From: Flavisolibacter amylovorans | GTDB taxonomy: Bacteria > Bacteroidota > Bacteroidia > Chitinophagales > Chitinophagaceae | Length of the DNA: 64,000 nucleotides | Direction: 5' to 3' | Assembly: GCF_039541815.1 (NCBI RefSeq) | Contig: NZ_BAABGY010000002.1 | Coordinates: forward strand, 426,303 to 490,302 | Part shown: piece after piece, positions 50,099-57,352 of the stretch | Numbering within the stretch: the stretch's first letter is position 1 | Layout of the letters: the number at the start of each line of letters is the position of its first letter | Made by a program: the position numbers and the translations under genes | Notes under the pieces: model-generated | The model's database searches: none | What the model saw: the letters and a program-made list of their open reading frames with translations, nothing else | What the model was told of the DNA's origin: nothing

Positions 50099-50728
50099 AT
50101 GGATAAAAAGTACTGGGAAGAATATTATTCCACCCACAGACAAGTCAACGAACCTTCTCTTTTTGCCAGGTTTGTAGCAGAAAACTATGCCGGTGAAGGA
50201 GAAAAGGATCTCATCGAGTTGGGATGTGGCGATGGCAGGGATGCTATTTATTTCAACAAGCAGGGACTGAACGTAACCGCCGTAGATCAGGCTAGCGGCC
50301 AGATCGAATACCTGGAAGACAAGTTCAAGGATCAGAGCGGGATCAATTTTGTTTGCGGCGATTTTACGCAGCTCGGAACCGAGCACACCTACGATCTGGT
50401 CTATTCCCGGTTTACCCTCCACTCCATCACCGAAAGCGAGCAGGCCCGGGTGCTGAACTGGGCGTACAACCAGCTCAATAAAGGCGGTCTTTTCTGCATC
50501 GAGGTGAGAGGCAAAAAGAATGAGCTGTACCAGAAGGGAACCCAGGTTGCCGGTGATCCGGATGCCTACATCTATGACGATCACTACAGAAGATTCCTCG
50601 ACTTCGAAGGCCTTTGCGCCCAGTTGAAAGGTTTGCAGTTCAGCGTGGAGTTTGCCCAGGAAGCCGATGGGTTCGCACCGTTCAAGGACACGAACGAGAC
50701 CTTCATCAGAGTAGTTTCCAGAAAGTAG
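50099..50728 (+). CDS. Class I SAM-dependent methyltransferase
   Basis: 209 residues. The SAM-binding motif I is LIELGCGDGRDAIYF (~40-54) with the acidic motif II VTAVDQASGQIEY and motif post-I FVCGDFTQLG; LVYSRFTLHSI is motif IV. The N terminus MDKKYWEEYYSTHRQVNEPSLFA and the C-terminal half match the methyltransferases found in surface-polysaccharide clusters. It is visibly less GC-rich than flanking genes. It is followed after 14 bases by the glycerophosphotransferase gene and so is probably the first gene of a three-gene operon. A role in capping or decorating a glycan is inferred from context only. Confidence 0.82.
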   Translation: MDKKYWEEYYSTHRQVNEPSLFARFVAENYAGEGEKDLIELGCGDGRDAIYFNKQGLNVTAVDQASGQIEYLEDKFKDQSGINFVCGDFTQLGTEHTYDLVYSRFTLHSITESEQARVLNWAYNQLNKGGLFCIEVRGKKNELYQKGTQVAGDPDAYIYDDHYRRFLDFEGLCAQLKGLQFSVEFAQEADGFAPFKDTNETFIRVVSRK

Positions 50729-50742
50729 GAGTTAATACCAGC

Positions 50743-51939
50743 ATGACGATACTATATATAGACCCGGGCTCAGGAGCGTTGCTGATCAGTGCGCTTGCGG
50801 GCCTGGGCTTTACGCTCTTGTACTTCCTGAAGGGCCTTTTCTATAAGGTTTCCTACCTGTTCCTGAAGAAGGAAAAGGTGCACGTAAAGGACCTGTCCAA
50901 CGAAATCGTGTTCTTCAGCGAAGGGAAGAATTACTGGAAAGTGTTCCAGCCCGTGGTTGAGGAGCTCGTCGGCAGGAAGCAGAAAGTGGTCTACCTGACC
51001 GCAGATAAGCAGGATGCAGGACTGGCGTTATCGTCAGAATACTATTCGGCGCATTACCTCGGAGACATCCGGCAATCGATCTACTTCCTGAACCGGCTGA
51101 AGGCCAGGCTGTGTATCATGACGACCCCTCAGCTTGACGTGATCGCCTTACGACGTTCCAGGAACGTGAAGCATTACTCCCACCTGATACATTCCCCGAC
51201 GGACATACACGCGTACAAAAAGTTTGCCTTCGACTATTTCGATTCGGTGCTGTGCAGCAGTACGGCGCAGATCAGCAACCTGCGCTTCCTGGAGCAGGAG
51301 CGGAACACGAAGCCCAAGCAGCTTTTTGAAACCGGATGCACCTACTACGACGTGTTCAAGGCAGGCGACGTAGTTGCCGGCGAGAGCATCCTGCTGGCGC
51401 CGACCTGGGGCGACCGGACATTCTTCAAGTCATGCGGCAAGCAGATGCTGCGCTATTTATTGGAGGCGGGTCATAAGGTCATCCTGCGCCCGCACCCCCA
51501 ATCGTGGATTTCCGACAAGCCGCTGATGAACGAGATCCTGGCAGAATTCGAGGCGCATCCGAACCTGACCATCGACCGGAGCGTCAGCAGCGAGAAGGCG
51601 ATCAGCAGCTCGAATGTGCTGATCTGTGACATCACGTCGGGGATGGTTTACGACATGGCGTTCATGCACCGGAAACCCGTTGTTGCCGTCGAGTTCGATT
51701 GGGCGGACGGCGGATATGAGGCTTCCGACCTGGCACGTGCCACATCCGCACGCGACCTGCTCCAGGATATCGGCGGGATCGTACATGCCACCAATATCGA
51801 AGCGGTGTCGGAAACGGTGAACCTGGCGGCAAAGAAAACGGTAACCCAAGAAATCATCGATAAGCACATTTTCAATTTCCGGAAGTCCGGTAAGATTGCG
51901 GCGGACCAGGTAATGTCCATTTACAACCAACTTGCATAA
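50743..51939 (+). CDS. CDP-glycerol glycerophosphotransferase-like enzyme
   Basis: 398 residues from the ATG at 50743 (MTILYIDPGSGALLISALAG). An N-terminal membrane segment (GALLISALAGLGFTLLYFLKGLFY) is followed by the glycosyltransferase-B-like fold of the CDP-glycerol:poly(glycerophosphate) family: KHYSHLIHSPTDIHAYKKFAFDYFDSVLC, LLAPTWGDRTFF, HKVILRPHPQSW and SSNVLICDITSGMVYDMAFMHRKPVVAVEFD. In Gram-positive bacteria TagF/TagB add glycerol phosphate to teichoic acids; in Gram-negative bacteria relatives act in surface glycan loci. The stop and the next start overlap by one base, coupling it to the fusion gene. Confidence 0.8.
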   Translation: MTILYIDPGSGALLISALAGLGFTLLYFLKGLFYKVSYLFLKKEKVHVKDLSNEIVFFSEGKNYWKVFQPVVEELVGRKQKVVYLTADKQDAGLALSSEYYSAHYLGDIRQSIYFLNRLKARLCIMTTPQLDVIALRRSRNVKHYSHLIHSPTDIHAYKKFAFDYFDSVLCSSTAQISNLRFLEQERNTKPKQLFETGCTYYDVFKAGDVVAGESILLAPTWGDRTFFKSCGKQMLRYLLEAGHKVILRPHPQSWISDKPLMNEILAEFEAHPNLTIDRSVSSEKAISSSNVLICDITSGMVYDMAFMHRKPVVAVEFDWADGGYEASDLARATSARDLLQDIGGIVHATNIEAVSETVNLAAKKTVTQEIIDKHIFNFRKSGKIAADQVMSIYNQLA

Positions 51940-54155
51940 TGGTATTGATAAAGTTTTTAGAGTCCATTCTTGAGTACTTCTATAGTATCACGGCAAGCTA
52001 TGGATGGTCGATTATTTTGTTAAGCCTGGCGGTCACGATCCTGATGCTTCCCTTGTTCTGGCTGGCGGAGATGATCCAGAACATCGAAAGAGCGAGGAAG
52101 CTCCGGATGCAACCGGCGCTTTCCAAGCTGAAGGACGTGACGCACAACATGGAGAAGTACTATTATACCCGGACCATTTACCGGCAGTATAACTACCATC
52201 CCATCTACTCCTTATCCGGGTTGCTCGGCCTGTTTTTCCAGATCCCGTTTTTTCTCGCCGCCTTCTGGATGCTGACCTTATACGGACCTTTGAACGGGGT
52301 GTCGTTCGGGCCCATCCGGGACCTCTCGAAGCCTGATGGACTGATCGCGGTATCCGGGTTCTCGCTCAACGTGTTGCCCCTCCTGATGACGGTCGCCAAT
52401 ATTGCCTCCGGATACCTGTATGCGAAAGGGGGCAACAAAGGAGAGCGGGTTCAGCTCTGGGTGATCGCAGTCGTTTTTTTCGCGTTGCTGTATAATGTGG
52501 CCTCAGGCATCGTATTGTACTGGACCATGAACAATGTGTTTGCAATCGCGAAGAACGAATTGTTGAAGAAGAGCAGGAATAGTGAGCCGCAGAATCGATT
52601 TTTCGGCGCCCTGCTGCGCAGGACCCGTAACTGGAGCTACCTGCTCTTCCCGCTGATGCTGGCGATGTTTCCGCTCCTGGCCTTTTATTTCGGCAACATC
52701 ACGGAAGCCAGCTTTTCCTCGATCGCGTTGTTTATCCCTGCTATCCTTGCGGCAACCCTGATCCTCCTGCTGTTATTCCAATGGATCCTGAAGGACCGGG
52801 TCAAGGCCGCTTTACTGACGTCGCTCGTGGTTGTCCTGTTTTTCTCCTACGGCCATTTATTCCAGGCCCTGGCGGAGCGCGGGATCAACCTCAGGCATTC
52901 GCTGCTGCTGTTGGCTTACGGTTCGGTGTTCGTAGCGGTAGGCTGGTTGCTGCTTAAAACCCGGAAGAAACTGGACACGGCTTCGCGGATCGTCAAGATG
53001 TTCTCCGCCAGCATCTTCTTTGTGGTGCTTTTCCAGATCATCCTCCACGACCTGAAGAACCTGGACAGCCAGCAAGCCGGGGCGCTGGCCAACGGAAACG
53101 ATATACAGAGCTTTAAATCAGAAGCGGTCAAAGACACGGCACAGCACCCGGATATCTACTTCCTGATGATGGATGGATATGCCAACTCCAACGTGCTGAG
53201 AAAGTACCATGGATATGACAATTCCCCATTTGAGAATTACCTGAAGACCAAAGGGTTTTATGTGGCTTCCGAAGCGAAAGCGAATTATGTCGCTACGTTC
53301 CTGTCGCTTGCGGCGACGCTCAACATGAAGTACATCAACGATTTCCAGAAGAACCCGGGCATCAACAGCCAGGATAAGTCGGGGCCGTACGGGCTCATTT
53401 CCCGGAACGAGGTGATGCGGTACCTGTTACGCAAGGGGTATACGACGGTCAACTTCGGCAGCGGGTACATCGGTACGAATAAGCTCGATTATGCCGAACG
53501 CAACCTGTCGCTTCCGAAGCAGGTGGAGCCAACGAACCTGACCTTCCTGCAAACCACGATCATTCGTCCCTTTGCAAGCACGCTGATCAAGGCCAGGCAG
53601 AGCTTCTCGAAAAACATCCTGTATACGCTGGACGGAATGCCCAGCCTGGATTCGATCCGGGGGCCCAAGTTTGTGTTCGGCCATGTGGTCTGCCCGCACC
53701 CTCCTTATGTATTTACGGAAACCGGCGGCCCCATCCCGGGCGAGCTGAAGATCGACAACACCTGGAACAAGAACGAGAAGCAATACTATATCGCCCAGAT
53801 CAAGTACCTGAACCGGAGGGTAGAGCAGATCGTGGAAAGCATCCTGCAGAAGTCCCCCAACGCGGTCATCGTGCTGCAATCGGATCACGGGTCTGCATTT
53901 TTCGGCGATGGAAGCTGGGAGCGCCCCGATCCGGAACTTATCGTCGAGCGCGGAAAGGTATTCAACGCCATTCTGCTGAATAAGAAAGACAGTTCGCAGC
54001 TGTATCAGAATATCTCCCTGGTGAACACCTTCCGGGTGATCTTCAACAGTGCGTTCAACGAGAAGTTCGAGCTGCTGAAAGACGCCACCTATTTTTCTCC
54101 CTACAACAGGCCCTACGATTTCAATGATGTGACGAAGGCTGTGGACGGCCAATAA
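51939..54155 (+). CDS. YidC/Oxa1-like domain fused to alkaline-phosphatase-superfamily transferase
   Basis: 738 residues. Residues ~20-208 match YidC/Oxa1: YGWSIILLSLAVTILMLPL (TM with LPL), MQPALSKLKD, the two-helix hairpin region, YNYHPIYSLSGLLGLFFQIPFFLAAFW, FGPIRDLSKPD (family DLSxxD) and SGIVLYWTMNNVFAI. The arginine of the hydrophilic groove (E. coli YidC TFIVRGIMYPL) is replaced by Thr33. Residues ~230-370 add four to five helices. Residues ~403-720 form a sulfatase/phosphoglycerol-transferase-like domain: PDIYFLMMDGYANS (metal Asp412), ANYVATFLSLAATLNM (probable nucleophile Thr453), GHVVCPHPPY (His582, His587) and VLQSDHGS (Asp649, His650). The active site should face the periplasm. 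I know of no characterised protein with this fusion; function is inferred from neighbours. Confidence 0.82.
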   Translation: MVLIKFLESILEYFYSITASYGWSIILLSLAVTILMLPLFWLAEMIQNIERARKLRMQPALSKLKDVTHNMEKYYYTRTIYRQYNYHPIYSLSGLLGLFFQIPFFLAAFWMLTLYGPLNGVSFGPIRDLSKPDGLIAVSGFSLNVLPLLMTVANIASGYLYAKGGNKGERVQLWVIAVVFFALLYNVASGIVLYWTMNNVFAIAKNELLKKSRNSEPQNRFFGALLRRTRNWSYLLFPLMLAMFPLLAFYFGNITEASFSSIALFIPAILAATLILLLLFQWILKDRVKAALLTSLVVVLFFSYGHLFQALAERGINLRHSLLLLAYGSVFVAVGWLLLKTRKKLDTASRIVKMFSASIFFVVLFQIILHDLKNLDSQQAGALANGNDIQSFKSEAVKDTAQHPDIYFLMMDGYANSNVLRKYHGYDNSPFENYLKTKGFYVASEAKANYVATFLSLAATLNMKYINDFQKNPGINSQDKSGPYGLISRNEVMRYLLRKGYTTVNFGSGYIGTNKLDYAERNLSLPKQVEPTNLTFLQTTIIRPFASTLIKARQSFSKNILYTLDGMPSLDSIRGPKFVFGHVVCPHPPYVFTETGGPIPGELKIDNTWNKNEKQYYIAQIKYLNRRVEQIVESILQKSPNAVIVLQSDHGSAFFGDGSWERPDPELIVERGKVFNAILLNKKDSSQLYQNISLVNTFRVIFNSAFNEKFELLKDATYFSPYNRPYDFNDVTKAVDGQ

Positions 54156-54552
54156 GCGGTGTCCGGACTCATGGCTCGCCTTCCGGTGCGCAACATCGGG
54201 ATATCTTTCCTGTCCGGCACCCCTGCGGCGCAGGTGCCTTGCCGGAAAGCCTGCCGGTACCCGTACCCGGCCAGGTCCGGGCGTCCGGCCCGATCCGGGG
54301 CCATCCATCCGGTCTCTTTCTACCGACAGGCACGAACGTACCTACGCACGCCTGCCTGCGATGGGCCGGCAGGGCCCGCCGGTGGCTGCTGACCCGGCAG
54401 GTCATAGGCAATGCCACCGTAGCGCCGTTCCCTCAGGACAAACGCGCAGGGAATGCGCCTGAACCGTGTAGAATGCGCCCCGGTCTGGCGCCTGCGCCCG
54501 CTTCCCGACCGCTAACTAACCCCTAGCATAATCCTTGCAATACCCTACGGTT
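54156..54552. other. GC-rich intergenic region
   Basis: No gene, terminator or repeat family is recognised; the segment 54230-54310 is a dense run of CCGG/GCCGG words. Composition returns to high GC immediately after the cassette. Confidence 0.5.
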
Positions 54553-54978
54553 ATGAACTGTGTAATCGCGCCGGGGCTTCGTTATCTGGCGTACGTGGAA
54601 GACGATGAAGACGATCGGGAGCTCTTTGCCGAGGTAGCGGAAGCCGCTCAGCTTCCGGTACGCTGCTTTCCCGACGGCCGTGCCCTGCTGGAGCAGCTGG
54701 CGCTGGCCCCGGATGCCCCGCCTTGCCTCATCCTGCTGGATATGAAGAATCCCGTGATCTCCGGGCCGGAGACCTACGACCTGCTGGCTGCCGACAATCG
54801 CTTCAGCAGCATCCCGGTCAAGTTTTTCTCCACCTCGGTGGATTTTGTGGATGCGAGCTATGGGCCCTCCGCCCTGGCAGTGGAGCTGATCCCAAAGCCC
54901 GACATGTATAGCGACTGGGTGTCGCTCGTGACCCGCCTCGCCCGCTATTGCCAGGAGCCCGTGTCGGACGACAACTGA
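54553..54978 (+). CDS. Single-domain response regulator
   Basis: 141 residues. The receiver domain has the acidic pocket AYVEDDEDDREL, the phospho-acceptor Asp in LILLDMKNPVISG, the Thr/Ser switch FFSTSVD and the Lys in LIPKPDM. The usual LDxxMP is altered to LDMKNP. No output domain is present, as in Rcp1/CheY-like proteins that pass signals by protein contact. ATG at 54553 was chosen since the upstream alternative adds only six non-conserved residues. It lies ~170 bases before a second receiver gene on the same strand; no histidine kinase is adjacent. Confidence 0.88.
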   Translation: MNCVIAPGLRYLAYVEDDEDDRELFAEVAEAAQLPVRCFPDGRALLEQLALAPDAPPCLILLDMKNPVISGPETYDLLAADNRFSSIPVKFFSTSVDFVDASYGPSALAVELIPKPDMYSDWVSLVTRLARYCQEPVSDDN

Positions 54979-55009
54979 GCAAGCGTGTCGTTTCCCCCTT
55001 GATGTTGCC

Positions 55010-55034
55010 GCGGTCCCGGAAGGCCGCTTTTTTT
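55010..55034 (+). terminator. Terminator of first response-regulator gene
   Basis: GCGGTC (55010-55015) pairs with GGCCGC (55022-55027, one G-U) around CCGGAA, then seven T. Confidence 0.65.
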
Positions 55035-55153
55035 ATTCCGGCCTCCCCCGCCGTTCCGGCTTTTCCGGATTCGCCGCGCGAAAGCGGGCCTTTACCGATC
55101 TTGGGTTGCTTTTAACGCAAGGCTGACGCACTTTTGCCGGGAAGCGCGAACCT

Positions 55154-55585
55154 ATGAAATCCGTTACCTACGCACACGCCCACACGATCCTCTATGTCGA
55201 CGACGACCGCGACGACCTGCTCCTCCTGCGTGAGGCCATCGACCATATCGACGGTCAGTTCACCCTGCTCGAGGCCAGCGATGGCATCGACGGGCTCGAG
55301 CGCCTCCAGGCGCTGAAGGCTGCGGGAGCGCTGCCCTGCCTCATTGTGCTCGACATCAATATGCCCCGCATGGACGGGCGCAAGACCTTTCAACTCATCC
55401 GCCAGGATCCCGAGCTTGCCGACGTCCCCGTCGTGATCTTCAGTACCTCCAGCTCGGAGCTCGACAAGCTCTTCTTCCGCGGTAAGAACGTCGAATACAT
55501 CACCAAGCCCATCCGTTTCGACCAGCTCGTGTCCGTAGCGGGAAGGCTGCTGGAGGTGTGTGCCGCGCATGTCGCTGCGCGGTAG
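55154..55585 (+). CDS. Single-domain response regulator
   Basis: 143 residues. The receiver has YVDDDRDDLLLL, phospho-acceptor Asp in LIVLDINMPRMDG, switch Ser/Thr in VIFSTSSS and Lys in ITKPIRF. No output domain. An ACTTTTGC box lies ~22 bases upstream. The C-terminal AAHVAAR directly precedes the left arm of the GATTTCAGATTT inverted repeat: the stop (55583-55585) overlaps the first bases of the arm (55584). It probably relays phosphate to a partner; no kinase is nearby. Confidence 0.9.
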   Translation: MKSVTYAHAHTILYVDDDRDDLLLLREAIDHIDGQFTLLEASDGIDGLERLQALKAAGALPCLIVLDINMPRMDGRKTFQLIRQDPELADVPVVIFSTSSSELDKLFFRGKNVEYITKPIRFDQLVSVAGRLLEVCAAHVAAR

Positions 55586-55617
55586 ATTTCAGATGTGTGA
55601 TTTCAGATTTCAGATTT
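55584..55617 (+). repeat. Left 34-nt arm of inverted repeat around four-helix-bundle gene
   Basis: Starts AGATTTCAGATGTGTGATTT and continues with GATTTCAGATTT words. It is the reverse complement of 56131-56164 with a single mismatch (G at 55595 against T). The arm begins at the upstream response-regulator stop codon. Confidence 0.92.
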
Positions 55618-55713
55618 TTGGGGCCCCGGTGATTTTCGGGGCTTTGTCGTGTAAAAACCCACTGATTCCTGTTCTTTTCCTATTGCGACAGCCGTCTTTG
55701 CCGACCGACCTTC

Positions 55714-56145
55714 ATGAAAAACATGACGAGGGAGTTATTGGAGCAACGGACAAAGCAGTTCCACATCGACGTGATCCGGCTCTGCCGGAACTTGCCGCGC
55801 GATGCCGCCGGATATGAAACGGCAAAGCAGGTGATCCGCTCCGCCGGCTCAGTGGGCGCCAATTACCGGGCAACGCGCCGGGCAAAATCCGACGACGACT
55901 TTCTGTACAAGATGGAAGTGGTGCTGGAGGAAGCCGACGAGTCGCATTACTGGCTGCAGGTGATCTACGAATGTGGCATGGATCAAAGCCCGGAGACCTT
56001 GCGCCTTATCGGCGAAGCCAATGAGCTCACTGCGATCTTCGCAGCCGTGTGCAAAACCAAAAGCGAAAAGCTGGAAAAGCGGCCGAAATCGGCTAGAATA
56101 AAGCGTCCGGGAAAGACGCCGCCGCCAGGCAAATCTGAAATCTGA
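55714..56145 (+). CDS. Four-helix bundle protein (S23/IVS family)
   Basis: 143 residues from ATG 55714 (or 55723). The pattern matches TIGR02436/S23 (23S rRNA intervening-sequence) proteins: EQRTKQFHIDVIRLCRNLPRDAAGYETAKQVIRSAGSVGANYRATRRAKSDDDFLYKMEVVLEEADESHYWLQVIYECG and LRLIGEANELTAIFAAVCKTKSE. Four amphipathic helices are expected; relatives are small pentameric, basic, nucleic-acid-associated proteins, and Avd of diversity-generating retroelements shares the fold. The unusual tail RPKSARIKRPGKTPPPGKSEI is basic and its last codons run into the right repeat arm, so the reading frame uses the arm for its stop. The gene lies entirely between the two 34-nt arms. Role unknown. Confidence 0.88.
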   Translation: MKNMTRELLEQRTKQFHIDVIRLCRNLPRDAAGYETAKQVIRSAGSVGANYRATRRAKSDDDFLYKMEVVLEEADESHYWLQVIYECGMDQSPETLRLIGEANELTAIFAAVCKTKSEKLEKRPKSARIKRPGKTPPPGKSEI

Positions 56146-56164
56146 AATCACAAATCTGAAATCT
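56131..56164 (-). repeat. Right 34-nt arm of inverted repeat around four-helix-bundle gene
   Basis: AAATCTGAAATCTGAAATCA and onward to 56164; pairs with 55584-55617 (33 of 34). It covers the stop of the four-helix-bundle gene (TGA 56143-56145) and touches the stop of lpxD (56164-56166). Confidence 0.92.
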
Positions 56165-57219
56165 CAGACATCAGAGAGCTTCTCGGCACTAAGCTGCCGC
56201 ACAATCTTCTCCAGCTCATGGATCCGCTTTTCGAGCTCGGGCAGGTTGCGGAATACGGCCTGGCTGCGGAGGGCGCTGGTATAGTCGGCGGCGGGAGAGC
56301 CGGTAACGGAAGAGTAGGGTTCCTTAAGCGATTTGGAAACGCCGCTCTGGGCATTGATGCGCGAGCCGTCGGCGATCTGGATATGGCCCACGAGGCCGGC
56401 CTGCCCGCCGATCATGACCTGGTTGCCGATCTTGGTGGAGCCGGATACGCCCGCCTGGGCGGCAATGACGGTACTGTTGCCCACCTCTACGTTGTGCGCG
56501 ATCTGGATGAGGTTGTCGAGCTTGGCACCCGCGCGGATCACGGTGGAGCCCATGGTAGCGCGGTCGATGGTGGTGTTGGCGCCCACCTCCACGTTCGACT
56601 CGATCACCACGTTGCCGATCTGCGGAACTTTCTTGAAGGAGCCGTCGGCCTGCGGGGCAAACCCGAAGCCGTCGCCGCCAACGACGGTGCCGGCATGGAT
56701 GGTGACGTTGTTGCCCAGCACGCAGTCGTGGTAGACCTTGACGCCCGGGTGCAGGATGCAGCCCTCGCCGATCGTTACATTGTCGCCGATATAGGTGCCG
56801 GGGAAGATCTTGGTGCCGGCGCCGATCTTTACCTTCTCGCCGATGTAGGAAAAGGCGCCCACGAACACGTCGGCGCCCAGCTGGGCGGAGGCGGCGATGA
56901 ACGAAGGCTGCTGGATGCCTTTCATCTGCTGCGTCGCCATCTCCTGGTACTTGCTCAGGAGGAGGGCGAAGGCGCTGTAAGCGTCCGGAACACGGATGAG
57001 GGTGGGCGTTACCGGCTGGCGCAGCTCATAGGCCTCGTTGATGATGGCGATGGAGGCGCCGGTGGTATATAGGAAATCTTCGTACTTGGGATTGGCCAGA
57101 AATGTCAGCTGCCCTTCCTGCGCTTCCTCGATCTTGCCAAAGGACGAAACGGCGGCATCGGCATTCCCCTCAATTTTTCCATTGACCAATATCGAGATCT
57201 GGGCGGCTGTAAAAAGCAT
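56164..57219 (-). CDS. lpxD: UDP-3-O-acyl-glucosamine N-acyltransferase LpxD
   Basis: 351 residues, normal for LpxD. The N-terminal uridine-binding domain (FTAAQISILVNGKIEGN...GQLTFLANPKYEDFLY) is followed by a left-handed beta-helix of hexapeptide repeats (IGEKVKIGAGTKIFPGTYIGDNVTIGEGCILHPGVKVYHDC) with the catalytic His in IAHNVEVGN (~residue 240). It adds the N-linked acyl chain to the lipid A precursor. In many Bacteroidota the order is HD hydrolase-lpxD-lpxC/fabZ-lpxA. Here the HD gene is upstream as expected, but lpxC is absent downstream: the four-helix-bundle element and convergent regulators lie there. Confidence 0.95.
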   Translation of the reverse strand: MLFTAAQISILVNGKIEGNADAAVSSFGKIEEAQEGQLTFLANPKYEDFLYTTGASIAIINEAYELRQPVTPTLIRVPDAYSAFALLLSKYQEMATQQMKGIQQPSFIAASAQLGADVFVGAFSYIGEKVKIGAGTKIFPGTYIGDNVTIGEGCILHPGVKVYHDCVLGNNVTIHAGTVVGGDGFGFAPQADGSFKKVPQIGNVVIESNVEVGANTTIDRATMGSTVIRAGAKLDNLIQIAHNVEVGNSTVIAAQAGVSGSTKIGNQVMIGGQAGLVGHIQIADGSRINAQSGVSKSLKEPYSSVTGSPAADYTSALRSQAVFRNLPELEKRIHELEKIVRQLSAEKLSDV

Positions 57220-57224
57220 GTTCT

Positions 57225-57323
57225 AAAAGTAAAAAGTAAAAAGTCAAAATTCAAAAAAAAGGAGTCGCACAAACAAAGGCGGTCGTCCGCGTCGAAAGCT
57301 TTTGACTTTTGACTTTTGAATTT
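57225..57323. repeat. TTTTGACTTTTGA-family inverted repeat
   Basis: Left arm 57225-57260 (AAAAGTAAAAAGTCAAAATT words), right arm 57299-57323 (CTTTTGACTTTTGACTTTTG). The arms flank a ~38-base loop and fill the gap between lpxD and the HD gene, beginning 5 bases upstream of the lpxD start. Third copy of the family in this window. Confidence 0.82.
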
Positions 57324-57352
57324 AGCGTCGTTGGCAGCTCGGATCACCGGGC

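Noticed and set aside
50614..50742. Longer N terminus for the glycerophosphotransferase gene overlapping the methyltransferase
   Set aside because: The upstream part is an alternative frame of the methyltransferase; MTILYIDPGSGALLIS directly precedes the membrane helix.
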